A DNA stretch of 64,000 bases from Montanilutibacter psychrotolerans. Lineage in GTDB: Bacteria > Pseudomonadota > Gammaproteobacteria > Xanthomonadales > Xanthomonadaceae. The notes under the pieces were generated by a model. The model was not told the DNA's origin and searched no databases. It was given only the letters and a program-made list of their open reading frames with translations. Shown in pieces: positions 57,507 to 64,000 of this stretch. Position numbers and translations under genes: made by a program. How positions within the stretch are numbered: position 1 is the stretch's first letter; each line of letters begins with the position of its first letter. Location: positions 372,001 to 436,000 of the forward strand of contig NZ_RIBS01000002.1 in NCBI RefSeq assembly GCF_003719825.1. Reading direction: 5' to 3'.

Positions 57507-58010
57507 ATGAACTCATTCGCGCGAAAGATCTGCCTGCTCGGCGACTTCTCGGTCGGAAAAACGAGTGCGGTGGCCCGCTACGTTCGCAGCACGTTCTCCG
57601 AGTCCTATCTGACCACGGTCGGCGTCAAGGTCGACACGAAGGTGGTTGACCTTGTCGCCCGCCCGAGCATGCGACTGGTGCTTTGGGATATTGCCGGCTC
57701 CAGCAAGCTCGGTCAGAGCAGGCTCAACTACGTGGCTGGTGCGCACGGCTTCGTGCTGGTTGCCGATGGCACGCGTCGCGACACCGTGAGCAGTGCCCTG
57801 GACCTATGGCAACAGGCCGCCGAGGCCCTGAATGCTGATGTCCCCGCCGTGCTGCTCGTCAACAAGGTCGACCTGGCCGACGAGTGGGATATCTCGCCCG
57901 AGCTGATCGAATCGCTCAGTCACAACCTGGCGGTGTTCTGCACGAGCGCAAAGACGGGCGAGTCCATCGAGCTGGCGTTTGCCGAGATTGCTGGAGCGGT
58001 CAGCTTATGA
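57507..58010 (+). CDS. Rab/Ras-like small GTPase
   Basis: Prokaryotic member of the Ras superfamily, 167 residues, essentially a bare G domain. All five G motifs are present: P-loop GDFSVGKT (12-19), switch I YLTTVGVKVDTK (34-45), DIAG in LWDIAGSS (61-64), NKVD (119-122) and TSAK (146-149). Switch I and the WD-AG sequence resemble eukaryotic Rab more than MglA. The catalytic Gln of the DTAGQ motif is Ser65. There is no C-terminal cysteine for lipidation. ATG 57507 is chosen with GGAGG at 57490-57494; TTG 57495 is possible. It overlaps the next gene by 4 bp. Confidence 0.9.
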   Translation: MNSFARKICLLGDFSVGKTSAVARYVRSTFSESYLTTVGVKVDTKVVDLVARPSMRLVLWDIAGSSKLGQSRLNYVAGAHGFVLVADGTRRDTVSSALDLWQQAAEALNADVPAVLLVNKVDLADEWDISPELIESLSHNLAVFCTSAKTGESIELAFAEIAGAVSL

Positions 58011-59470
58011 CCGATCCCGTCTTCTCCAAGGATATGCAGGACCTGGTCGCCACTCTGGTTCGCCAGCGGGCCCCTGTGATCGTCACCTTTGGCGAGTTGG
58101 GCGAGGTGATGGATACCTCCGGCGATCTGGCGTACTACGCCGACTGCAAGGACACGCTCGTTGAGATGCTGAGCGATCTGCTTGTCGGTTGGCAGGAGCC
58201 TGTCGGTTCGATTGTAGAGGTGCAGATGCCCTCCGGTCGTCATGCCGACATACGCATCGTTCCCGAGGGGGTGATGCGGCATATGGTCTTGTTCGATGCT
58301 GCCGGTGAGGCCCTTGAGCTTCGCGAAGTCTTGCAGGCGAGTCACGAGTTGGCGTTGAGAGAACGGCGACGTCGCGTTTCGCTTGAGCGCCAGTATGGCC
58401 TGTCCGGGGATCGCCTGGGCGTGCGTGAGGCGGGTGACATGGAGCGGCATCGGCTGGAAGTCGTCGAGACGCTTTCATGGGATTTCCAGGCGCGTCTGGA
58501 CGAGATCCGAGGCCACGCCCAGGTTCTCGACGACGGTGTTGCCAAACCCAGCGCGCAGGCGCATGCGATCTCCTGCATCAAGCGCGCTTCGATGCACCTG
58601 CAGGCGCTTGCCTGGGCGTGTCATTCATCGCTGCAAGGCTCCTGCACGCACGACGCAATTGGCTGGGAGCCGCTTGATGTCAAGCATCTCGTAAAGGAAC
58701 TGGAGAGCCAGTTCGGCGAAGGTCCGCAGCTTCAGCGTGTTTGCTTCGAAGTCGATTACCGGCTGGGCTCAATTGAGCTGGCTTCGATTGAGCACGCGGC
58801 GGTCTACCAGATCCTCGTTGGCCTCATTACAGGTGTCCTGGACGCCACCCGAGGGACGCTGTCGATCAGGGTGTTTCTCGAGCATGACCAACTTGTGGCG
58901 GACGTCCTGGTGGATCGCGGTGCGGGGAAGGAAGACTGCGGCCTGCGGGACCTGCCCAAGGACCTGCGGTATCCGGCGACGCATCAATTGGTCAGCGCTC
59001 TTGGCGGTCGCTTGGTTTGTTCGCGTGAGCCCGAGTCAGGAGTTCGTCTGGAACTACCGCTCAGCTCTGGCTCCCCCGCCGGGAGCGGCGACGAAAACCA
59101 CTGGCCACCATTGTCCACGACGATCCTGGTTGCCATTGATGATTCCCGGCTCCGCAAGCGGGTGCTGTCCCAGCTTTCCTGTCTGGGCCTGAACGCGCGC
59201 ACATGCGGGGAGCTGGAGGAAGTGGAGGATGCCGCTGCTGCTGCGGGTGTCGAGATGATCATCCTGGGGGGCGAGTTCGCCGGCGCGACGGGCATCGGAT
59301 TGAGCTATCGGCTCCATGCTGCCGGGGTGAAAAGGCGAATGCTGCTGTTGCGACCGGTTGCCGGGCTTGGAGCATCCGCGTGGGTGTTCGATGGCCGCAG
59401 GACCATCATCTCGCCAGACGCCGATGCCGACGTGCTCAGGGCAGCCATTGAAGGAGCGCTGCGGATATGA
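58007..59470 (+). CDS. Pseudo histidine kinase with degenerate receiver
   Basis: The 487-residue product has the layout of a hybrid sensor kinase but has lost its chemistry. An N-terminal PAS-like domain (1-105) and a coiled segment lead to a HisKA-like region where LSWDFQARLDEIRGHAQVL (157-175) matches SHDLRTPL-type sequence, with Trp158 in place of His. The ATPase-like region (225-345) lacks the N-box Asn (VYQILVGLITGVLDAT). The receiver-like C-terminus (367-487) keeps AIDDSRLRKRVL but has Gly in IILGGEF where the acceptor Asp should be. It probably works as a binding or scaffold protein for the GTPase, whose gene it overlaps by 4 bp. Confidence 0.8.
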   Translation: MTDPVFSKDMQDLVATLVRQRAPVIVTFGELGEVMDTSGDLAYYADCKDTLVEMLSDLLVGWQEPVGSIVEVQMPSGRHADIRIVPEGVMRHMVLFDAAGEALELREVLQASHELALRERRRRVSLERQYGLSGDRLGVREAGDMERHRLEVVETLSWDFQARLDEIRGHAQVLDDGVAKPSAQAHAISCIKRASMHLQALAWACHSSLQGSCTHDAIGWEPLDVKHLVKELESQFGEGPQLQRVCFEVDYRLGSIELASIEHAAVYQILVGLITGVLDATRGTLSIRVFLEHDQLVADVLVDRGAGKEDCGLRDLPKDLRYPATHQLVSALGGRLVCSREPESGVRLELPLSSGSPAGSGDENHWPPLSTTILVAIDDSRLRKRVLSQLSCLGLNARTCGELEEVEDAAAAAGVEMIILGGEFAGATGIGLSYRLHAAGVKRRMLLLRPVAGLGASAWVFDGRRTIISPDADADVLRAAIEGALRI

Positions 59471-60450
59471 ATCAGGAAGCGGCCCCTTCAGGTCTGGCAA
59501 TCCGGAACGGTACTTTGGTTGACGTAGCCAGCATGGCCGCCTTTGTGGCCGTCATCAATGCGGCCAGCTTCACCGGTGCGGCCCGCCGCCTGGGTACTTC
59601 CAAGTCCGTGATAAGCCGCCGCATCAGCGAGATGGAGCTTCATCTCGGGGCCCGGCTCATCGACCGTACCGCGGCGCGCGTCAGCCCCACGGAAGTCGGG
59701 GCCGTGTACTTCGTCAAATGCGTACGAATACTCGAGTCCATCGAGGCTGCGAACGATTTCGTCGCCAGCTCCAATGGCGGATTTCGCGGAGTGGTTCGCG
59801 TCTCCGTGCCGCGGTTTTTCTGCGCGCGCGTCGTCGCTCCCATGCTGGCCGAATTCGCGGGACGCTACCCGGACTTGAAGGTGGAGATCGACGTTGACGA
59901 GCGAGAGTCGAGTCTTCACGACACGGGGTTCGACCTGGCGCTCAGAATCGGCCGCCTGCCTGACTCAAGCATGGTTGCGCGGACAATCAGCTACAGCAGC
60001 ATGTGGGTGTGCGCGAGCCCATCCTACCTGGAGGCACATGGCACGCCTGAATCGCCAGACGAGCTCGAGCAACGCGACTGCCTGGTGCATTCAAGCGGTG
60101 AAATGCAGTCAGGGTGGTGCCTTGACAGCGCAGGACCGCGCATCTTCCGCGTGCGCGAGCGGATCCGCAGTGCCTGCTATTTCCATCTGCTCGAAGCTGC
60201 CAAGTCGGGGCTGGGCCTTGCGCTACTGCCAAGCTACGTGGCGTCCGATCTGGTTGCATCGGGCCAGCTGAAGATCGTCCTGGCGCAGTGCGCGCCCCGG
60301 CCGAACCCTGTGTCCATCGTCTATCCGCTCAGCCGGAAAGCATCGCAGAAGGTGCAGGCCCTGATCAGCTTCCTGATGGAGCGCATTCCGAACCCTCCGC
60401 CCTGGGAGGGAGCAAATCCAGAACGCCCTTCAGGACAGGTCACGGCGTAA
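59467..60450 (+). CDS. LysR-family transcriptional regulator
   Basis: The 327-residue product has a 20-residue N-terminal extension, then the LysR HTH (MAAFVAVINAASFTGAARRL through VISRRISEMELHLGARLIDR, about 23-65) and a substrate-binding domain starting GGFRGVVRVSVPRFF near 102. It overlaps the pseudo-kinase gene by 4 bp, an unusual place for a LysR gene, which normally diverges from its target. It may regulate its own operon. The effector is unknown. Confidence 0.92.
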   Translation: MNQEAAPSGLAIRNGTLVDVASMAAFVAVINAASFTGAARRLGTSKSVISRRISEMELHLGARLIDRTAARVSPTEVGAVYFVKCVRILESIEAANDFVASSNGGFRGVVRVSVPRFFCARVVAPMLAEFAGRYPDLKVEIDVDERESSLHDTGFDLALRIGRLPDSSMVARTISYSSMWVCASPSYLEAHGTPESPDELEQRDCLVHSSGEMQSGWCLDSAGPRIFRVRERIRSACYFHLLEAAKSGLGLALLPSYVASDLVASGQLKIVLAQCAPRPNPVSIVYPLSRKASQKVQALISFLMERIPNPPPWEGANPERPSGQVTA

Positions 60451-60654
60451 CGGACAGTGCCATGACCAGAGCCCATTGCTTTCCTGCGTTGCAGTCACGT
60501 TGCGGTCCGGTGGGTGTTCGCCATCTGCCAACGTGAGGTTTCCCGGAAACACCCTCGGCAGTTGCCCAATCGCTGCGTAAGCTGTTGATCGAGTGCAACG
60601 CTTTAGAGACAAGGCCTGTCGATTACCGTCTCATTGATAAGCAACGGAGTACTG
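60451..60654. other. Leader region with GTTTCC palindrome
   Basis: Between the LysR gene and the small ORF there is a perfect dyad GTTTCC-C-GGAAAC at 60538-60550. It is the only clear symmetric site here and could be an operator for the LysR protein or for the small ORF/SPOR transcript. No terminator with a T-run was seen. Confidence 0.4.
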
Positions 60655-60768
60655 ATGTACGCCCGCCTGGAAGCACTGGTCGGTTACGTCAAGCAGGACG
60701 AGATCCATCACCTGTTCGCCGATGCGCCCACGCCAGATCGGAGCATGGCCAGTGCGCATGTGGAGTAG
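60655..60768 (+). CDS. Small ORF, 37 codons, unknown
   Basis: ATG 60655 is preceded by ACGGAG at 5 bp, one of the better ribosome sites in the region. The product, which begins MYARLEALVGYVKQDEIHHL, is a mostly helical, slightly acidic peptide with no signal or membrane segment. It ends 10 bp before the SPOR gene. It may be a real small protein, a leader peptide coupled to the next gene, or the remnant of a longer gene. I have no homologue in mind. Confidence 0.35.
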   Translation: MYARLEALVGYVKQDEIHHLFADAPTPDRSMASAHVE

Positions 60769-60778
60769 GCGTCTTGTC

Positions 60779-61309
60779 ATGAGCTATCTGCGAGTCTGGT
60801 GGCTAGCGATGAAGCGAACGGGGAGAGGTCGCTACAAGGAAGGAGTCCCCGTTTCGGTTTGGTTGCTCGTGGGTGTCCTGGGTGTCGCGCTCGCCATCTT
60901 TCGCGACGGGCCGCCAGCATTCACGAACATGGAGAGGAGTGGTGGGAGTGAACCTCAAGGAAAGGACACATTCACTCCGATAGAAGCAAGCCCGACCGGT
61001 GTCCTTCTTCCCCATGCCTTGCAGCTAGAGGCGGTCGGTGCCAGCAGCATGAAGTACGACTCCTCCACGCAGCGGCGAACCGCCTCCCTGCTCATGGTCG
61101 GCCCGTTCCCGTCGGGGCTGCAGGCCGAAGCGCTCAAGGCGCGCATCGCGCTTCTTGCATACGTTTCGAGAATCGAAACCTACCAACAAGATGGTCGGAC
61201 GCTCTATCGCCTGCGGTTGGGGCCATACGCCACGACGACCGAGCTTGACGACGTCAAGAGGCGCCTCGCAGAGGACGGAATCGAAAGCCTCGCTGTCGCC
61301 GGACAATAG
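60779..61309 (+). CDS. SPOR-domain membrane protein
   Basis: The 176-residue product has a short basic cytoplasmic N-terminus, one membrane helix (VSVWLLVGVLGVALAIF at about 24-40), a periplasmic linker, and a C-terminal SPOR domain (about 102-176: LLMVGPFPSGLQAEALKARI, then YRLRLGPYATTTELDDVKRRL). SPOR domains bind denuded glycan strands of septal peptidoglycan, as in FtsN and DedD. ATG 60779 is chosen; ATG 60809 would shorten the N-terminus. It converges on the EAL gene with only 3 bp between stops. Confidence 0.85.
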   Translation: MSYLRVWWLAMKRTGRGRYKEGVPVSVWLLVGVLGVALAIFRDGPPAFTNMERSGGSEPQGKDTFTPIEASPTGVLLPHALQLEAVGASSMKYDSSTQRRTASLLMVGPFPSGLQAEALKARIALLAYVSRIETYQQDGRTLYRLRLGPYATTTELDDVKRRLAEDGIESLAVAGQ

Positions 61310-61312
61310 GCA

Positions 61313-62524
61313 CTACCCTCGGTCCCGTACCCAGGTGAGCAGTTCATCCAGCGGCATGGGCCTTGCGTAGAGGAAGCCTTGGCCCAGGTGGCAACCCAGC
61401 TGGTGCGCCAGCTCATGCTCCTTTTGGATCTCGACTCCTTCAGCCACGATGGTCTGGTTCAGGCCCAGGCCCAGTTCGATCGCCGAGCGCAGGAACAGGC
61501 GACCTTCCTCGCTCCGGACGCCGGCGGCCACGAAGCTGCGGTCGATCTTCAGCTCGGAACTGGGAAGCTGTGCCAGCATCTGCATCGTCGAAGCGCCCGT
61601 GCCGTAGTCGTCGATCGATACGCTGAATCCGGAGAGTCTCAGACGGATCAGCGCCTCGAGGACGCGGGGCAGATCCTCCACCATGTGGGTTTCCGTGACC
61701 TCGAAGGTGTAGTCGCGGAACAAGCCGCCCTCCGCGGCGAGCGCGGCTTTCATCCGGTCCACCATCTCGACTTCGTACAGACTCCGCATCGAAAGATTGA
61801 CCGCGCAGTTCGTGCGCACCCCACTGTGTTCCATGGCGGCATGATCGATCGCTACCTGGTCAAGGATTGCCAGGGTGAGTTCGTTGATGACGCCGCTCTT
61901 CTCGGCGGCTGTCACGACATCCCGCGGGGAAATGCTGCCGATCTGCGCGTCCTCCCAGCGCAGCAAGCACTCGACCCCGTACAGGGCGCCGGTTGCCAGT
62001 TCGACCTTCGGTTGGTACGCCAGGTGCATGGCGCCGGTCTTCAGCCCGGACATCAACTGTCGTGCTTCCATCGAGATGGTGACTTCGTGGTCCTCTTGCG
62101 GGACCGGCTGAGGCCGGTACTGGCGCAGGAGGTCAAGCAGCGCGTCGGACGAGATGGGCTTGCTCAGTACGCCGAGTACGGGGAGTCCGATGGCCTCGGC
62201 AAAACGACGGGTCGCATCCAGTACGCGTACGTCCTCGCCGCTGACAAGAATGATGGAGGGCCGCACACCAAGGGAGGCGACAGCCTGCAGGAGCTGCACG
62301 CCGTCCATGGTCGGCATGTTGAGGTCGCACACCAGGAGATCCGGTGGCGTCGGGCCGATCTTGCTCAGGGCGTCGTCGCCGCTGGTGGCTACGTCGATTT
62401 CGTTGAGGCCGGCATCTCTCAGGAGCGCGCAAAGGAGCTCCACGAAGAACGGATCGTCATCGATGACGATCGTTCTCAATCGCTTGTGGCACCCGACTCC
62501 GTTCACATCGAGGTCCCTCTGCAT
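61313..62524 (-). CDS. Receiver-EAL c-di-GMP phosphodiesterase
   Basis: The 403-residue product joins an N-terminal receiver (about 16-135: VIDDDPFF, LLVCDLNMPTMDG with acceptor Asp, ILVSGED, LSKPIS) to an EAL domain (about 155-400). The EAL motif reads ECLLRW, keeping the metal-binding Glu but with Cys for Ala. Other catalytic positions are present: NLSMRS, EVTET, SIDDYGTG, LKIDRSF, AEGVE and QGF-ARPMP. It is likely an active phosphodiesterase controlled by phosphorylation. The start is uncertain: ATG 62524 fits the receiver, but the frame stays open to 62821 and the ribosome site is weak. Its kinase may be the hybrid sensor at 49-54 kb. Confidence 0.88.
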   Translation of the reverse strand: MQRDLDVNGVGCHKRLRTIVIDDDPFFVELLCALLRDAGLNEIDVATSGDDALSKIGPTPPDLLVCDLNMPTMDGVQLLQAVASLGVRPSIILVSGEDVRVLDATRRFAEAIGLPVLGVLSKPISSDALLDLLRQYRPQPVPQEDHEVTISMEARQLMSGLKTGAMHLAYQPKVELATGALYGVECLLRWEDAQIGSISPRDVVTAAEKSGVINELTLAILDQVAIDHAAMEHSGVRTNCAVNLSMRSLYEVEMVDRMKAALAAEGGLFRDYTFEVTETHMVEDLPRVLEALIRLRLSGFSVSIDDYGTGASTMQMLAQLPSSELKIDRSFVAAGVRSEEGRLFLRSAIELGLGLNQTIVAEGVEIQKEHELAHQLGCHLGQGFLYARPMPLDELLTWVRDRG

Positions 62525-62842
62525 CGAGGCCACCGGCAGCAGGGAGCAGGGCGGGGGCGACCTTGCAGCTTCATTATGCGCGCCGATCGCGTGACGGCCG
62601 GCGAAAGATTTCGGTGGTTCCTGCCCGTGAGGCGCCGCAATGGCGTGCACGCCGGGCGTCATGCAATGCCGAACATGATGTTTCATGCCGGGGACGCCCT
62701 GGCCGGTTGATCGTTGACGCACATGAGGGCGGTGCGGGCCGCTGGTCGCAACATGCCCCCACACGGGTGCCAAGGATGGGATCCCAAATGGGATCCCGAT
62801 CGGGCTGCGTCGCATGGACATGGGGGGGGCCGACCTCAGCCT
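62525..62842. other. Region between EAL gene and repeat protein
   Basis: 318 bp without a supported gene. It contains two direct copies of ATGGGATCCC (62776-62785 and 62788-62797), each holding the palindrome GGGATCCC, and an eight-G run at about 62,822-62,829. The repeat pair could be an operator of the leftward EAL gene. Confidence 0.45.
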
Positions 62843-64000
62843 TCACGGCATCACCTGTTGGCAGTAGCCCACGTTCCCGGTCGCTCCTGGCTGCAGCCCC
62901 GCGACGGGGCCAGCGGCGTCAGCAACGGTCCATTCGACGGCACCGCTGGTGGCATTGACTGCCGGCGCGGAGGTGACCGTGCAGCCTGATAGCCCCGTTA
63001 CCGGCGTGTCCAGGCATAGCGCCGACTTGAACTGCGTGTAGGCAGGGACAGTGTCGTGGACCTTCACCTGCGTCACGGGGGCAGGCGTGTCGTTGCGATA
63101 GATGATGCGGTATTCGAGCAGCTGCCCAGGAAGCGCCGTGTTTGACGTCGTCCACACCGTGGCGTCCAGCTGGGAGGCCGCCGCGGTCGCCGGACACACC
63201 GTGACCTTCCGCACCTGCTTGATCAGGGTCAATCCCGCCTTGCCTACCGTGGTCGTGTCGGTGCGCGTGTGCGGAACGATGAGCGTGATCAGTGTCAGGG
63301 CTTCGCTTGCCGTCACGGTGGTCACGTTGGACATGCCATCGGTCGCGCCTGCCGGGCTGGTCACCCGATTGAGCAGGCACACGGTCTGTCCTGCGGTCAC
63401 CGCAACCGGACTGGTCACTGGCGAATCGCCCGCATCGAGCAGTGCATCGCAGTTGGCATCGCGATAGAGCAAGCTCGCCCAGCCCGGCACGGCGGGGGTG
63501 GGCGCGTCGGAGGTGGAGAAGGCCACTTGCGCCGAGGTTCCAGCCACAAAGGTGTGCGCATAGGTGACGTTGCCGCCGTCCGGAACCTGTTGCGCGCCAT
63601 CGGTCGTCAGTCGGCTTTGCGTGACTTCGCCCAGGATGATGCTCGAGTAGTTCGTGTTCGCCGCCAGGGTGAAGGCGAGCGTGTCCGTCGTTCGGGTGTA
63701 GACACCACCGGCCGCATTGCCGATGTTGGCACTCACGGGGAGGAAACCTGCCGTGGGCGTCTTGACCAGGCACACCGGGCCCGCCGGCACCCCCGATAGA
63801 CTGAGCGAGAAGGTGCCGCCTGCATCCGTGGTTGCGGTGCTGTAAGTGGTGGGGCCGCAGTTGGTGAGGCTGAGGGTGACGCTTCCCCGGCCGGTCTCTG
63901 CGCCGTTCTGGATCGCGTCGTGCGCTGTGCCGCCGCCCGCGCCGTCGTCCAGGATGACCAGGCCGGAAAGCGAGAAGCCCGCTTGCGTGTTGGTGACCGT
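62843..64000 (-). CDS. Secreted DUF11/SdrD-like repeat protein (C-terminal part)
   Basis: The gene enters from the right edge, and its last 385 codons are visible. The sequence is Thr/Ala/Val/Gly-rich with few charged residues. A SdrD/Cna-B-like module (SLSGLVILDDGAGGG to PAGPVCLVKTPTAGF) is followed by DUF11-type domains (DGGNVTYAHTFVAGTSAQV; LEYRIIYRNDTPAPVTQVKV) with paired cysteines. Such modules make long surface or secreted stalks. It ends in CQQVMP without a sorting signal or beta-barrel, so the export route is set by the unseen N-terminus. The product is probably a large surface or matrix protein. Confidence 0.8.
   Translation of the reverse strand, partial: TVTNTQAGFSLSGLVILDDGAGGGTAHDAIQNGAETGRGSVTLSLTNCGPTTYSTATTDAGGTFSLSLSGVPAGPVCLVKTPTAGFLPVSANIGNAAGGVYTRTTDTLAFTLAANTNYSSIILGEVTQSRLTTDGAQQVPDGGNVTYAHTFVAGTSAQVAFSTSDAPTPAVPGWASLLYRDANCDALLDAGDSPVTSPVAVTAGQTVCLLNRVTSPAGATDGMSNVTTVTASEALTLITLIVPHTRTDTTTVGKAGLTLIKQVRKVTVCPATAAASQLDATVWTTSNTALPGQLLEYRIIYRNDTPAPVTQVKVHDTVPAYTQFKSALCLDTPVTGLSGCTVTSAPAVNATSGAVEWTVADAAGPVAGLQPGATGNVGYCQQVMP

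Noticed and set aside
57458-57649. Alternative small ORF overlapping the GTPase start in another frame.
   Set aside because: It lacks any domain similarity and is out of frame with the unambiguous P-loop of the GTPase.

Overview
The window looks like a chromosomal segment of a high-GC gammaproteobacterium of the Xanthomonadaceae, most like Lysobacter or Luteimonas. This rests on gene order: secG, tRNA-Leu(GAG), nuoA-N with separate nuoC and nuoD, tRNA-fMet, then rimP-nusA-infB-rbfA-truB-rpsO-pnp. It also rests on protein features typical of that family, such as the Pro/Ala-rich SecG tail and long RimP tail, and on GTAG-type palindromic repeats. The species assignment is inference.

Region 1 (1-24.9 kb) is a housekeeping block read entirely rightward. 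It holds the end of secG, a leucine tRNA, and fourteen nuo genes for respiratory complex I (peripheral arm B, C, D, E, F, G, I; membrane arm A, H, J, K, L, M, N), mostly joined by 4-10 bp overlaps. Initiator tRNA-fMet and two hairpin terminators follow, then the transcription/translation operon rimP-nusA-infB-rbfA-truB, rpsO with its own terminator, and pnp closed by a strong terminator.

Region 2 (25-48.7 kb) is a mosaic of single genes and short operons. It contains a double alpha/beta hydrolase broken by a GC-repeat frameshift, a metal-type MerR regulator, an acyltransferase, dinB and a DUF1800-DUF1501 secreted pair. A GntP-type permease lies divergent from a TonB-dependent receptor. Further on are a cluster of GTAG palindromes, an SLC5-type sensor kinase with a receiver, an HSL-type esterase, a secreted four-repeat protein, MgtC, a membrane diguanylate cyclase, and an ornithine cyclodeaminase-family gene divergent from an Lrp/AsnC regulator.

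Region 3 (48.9-60.5 kb) is the most unusual part. A 1,623-residue propeller-type hybrid kinase overlaps a LuxR-type response regulator. Next come a degenerate Hpt protein, a coiled-coil protein and a single-span protein with an OmpA-like C-terminus. A second set follows: a Rab/Ras-like small GTPase, a pseudo histidine kinase that has lost both its phospho-His and its receiver Asp, and a LysR regulator. Both sets are preceded by the identical 15-mer CTAAGACTTTTCCCA. I read this as a candidate undescribed signalling module linking a two-component input to a prokaryotic small GTPase and the cell envelope. That reading is inference from gene order and motifs.

Region 4 (60.5-64 kb) holds a 37-codon small ORF, a SPOR-domain membrane protein, a convergent receiver-EAL c-di-GMP phosphodiesterase, and the C-terminal part of a large secreted repeat protein that runs off the right edge. 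No IS element, prophage or CRISPR array was seen.
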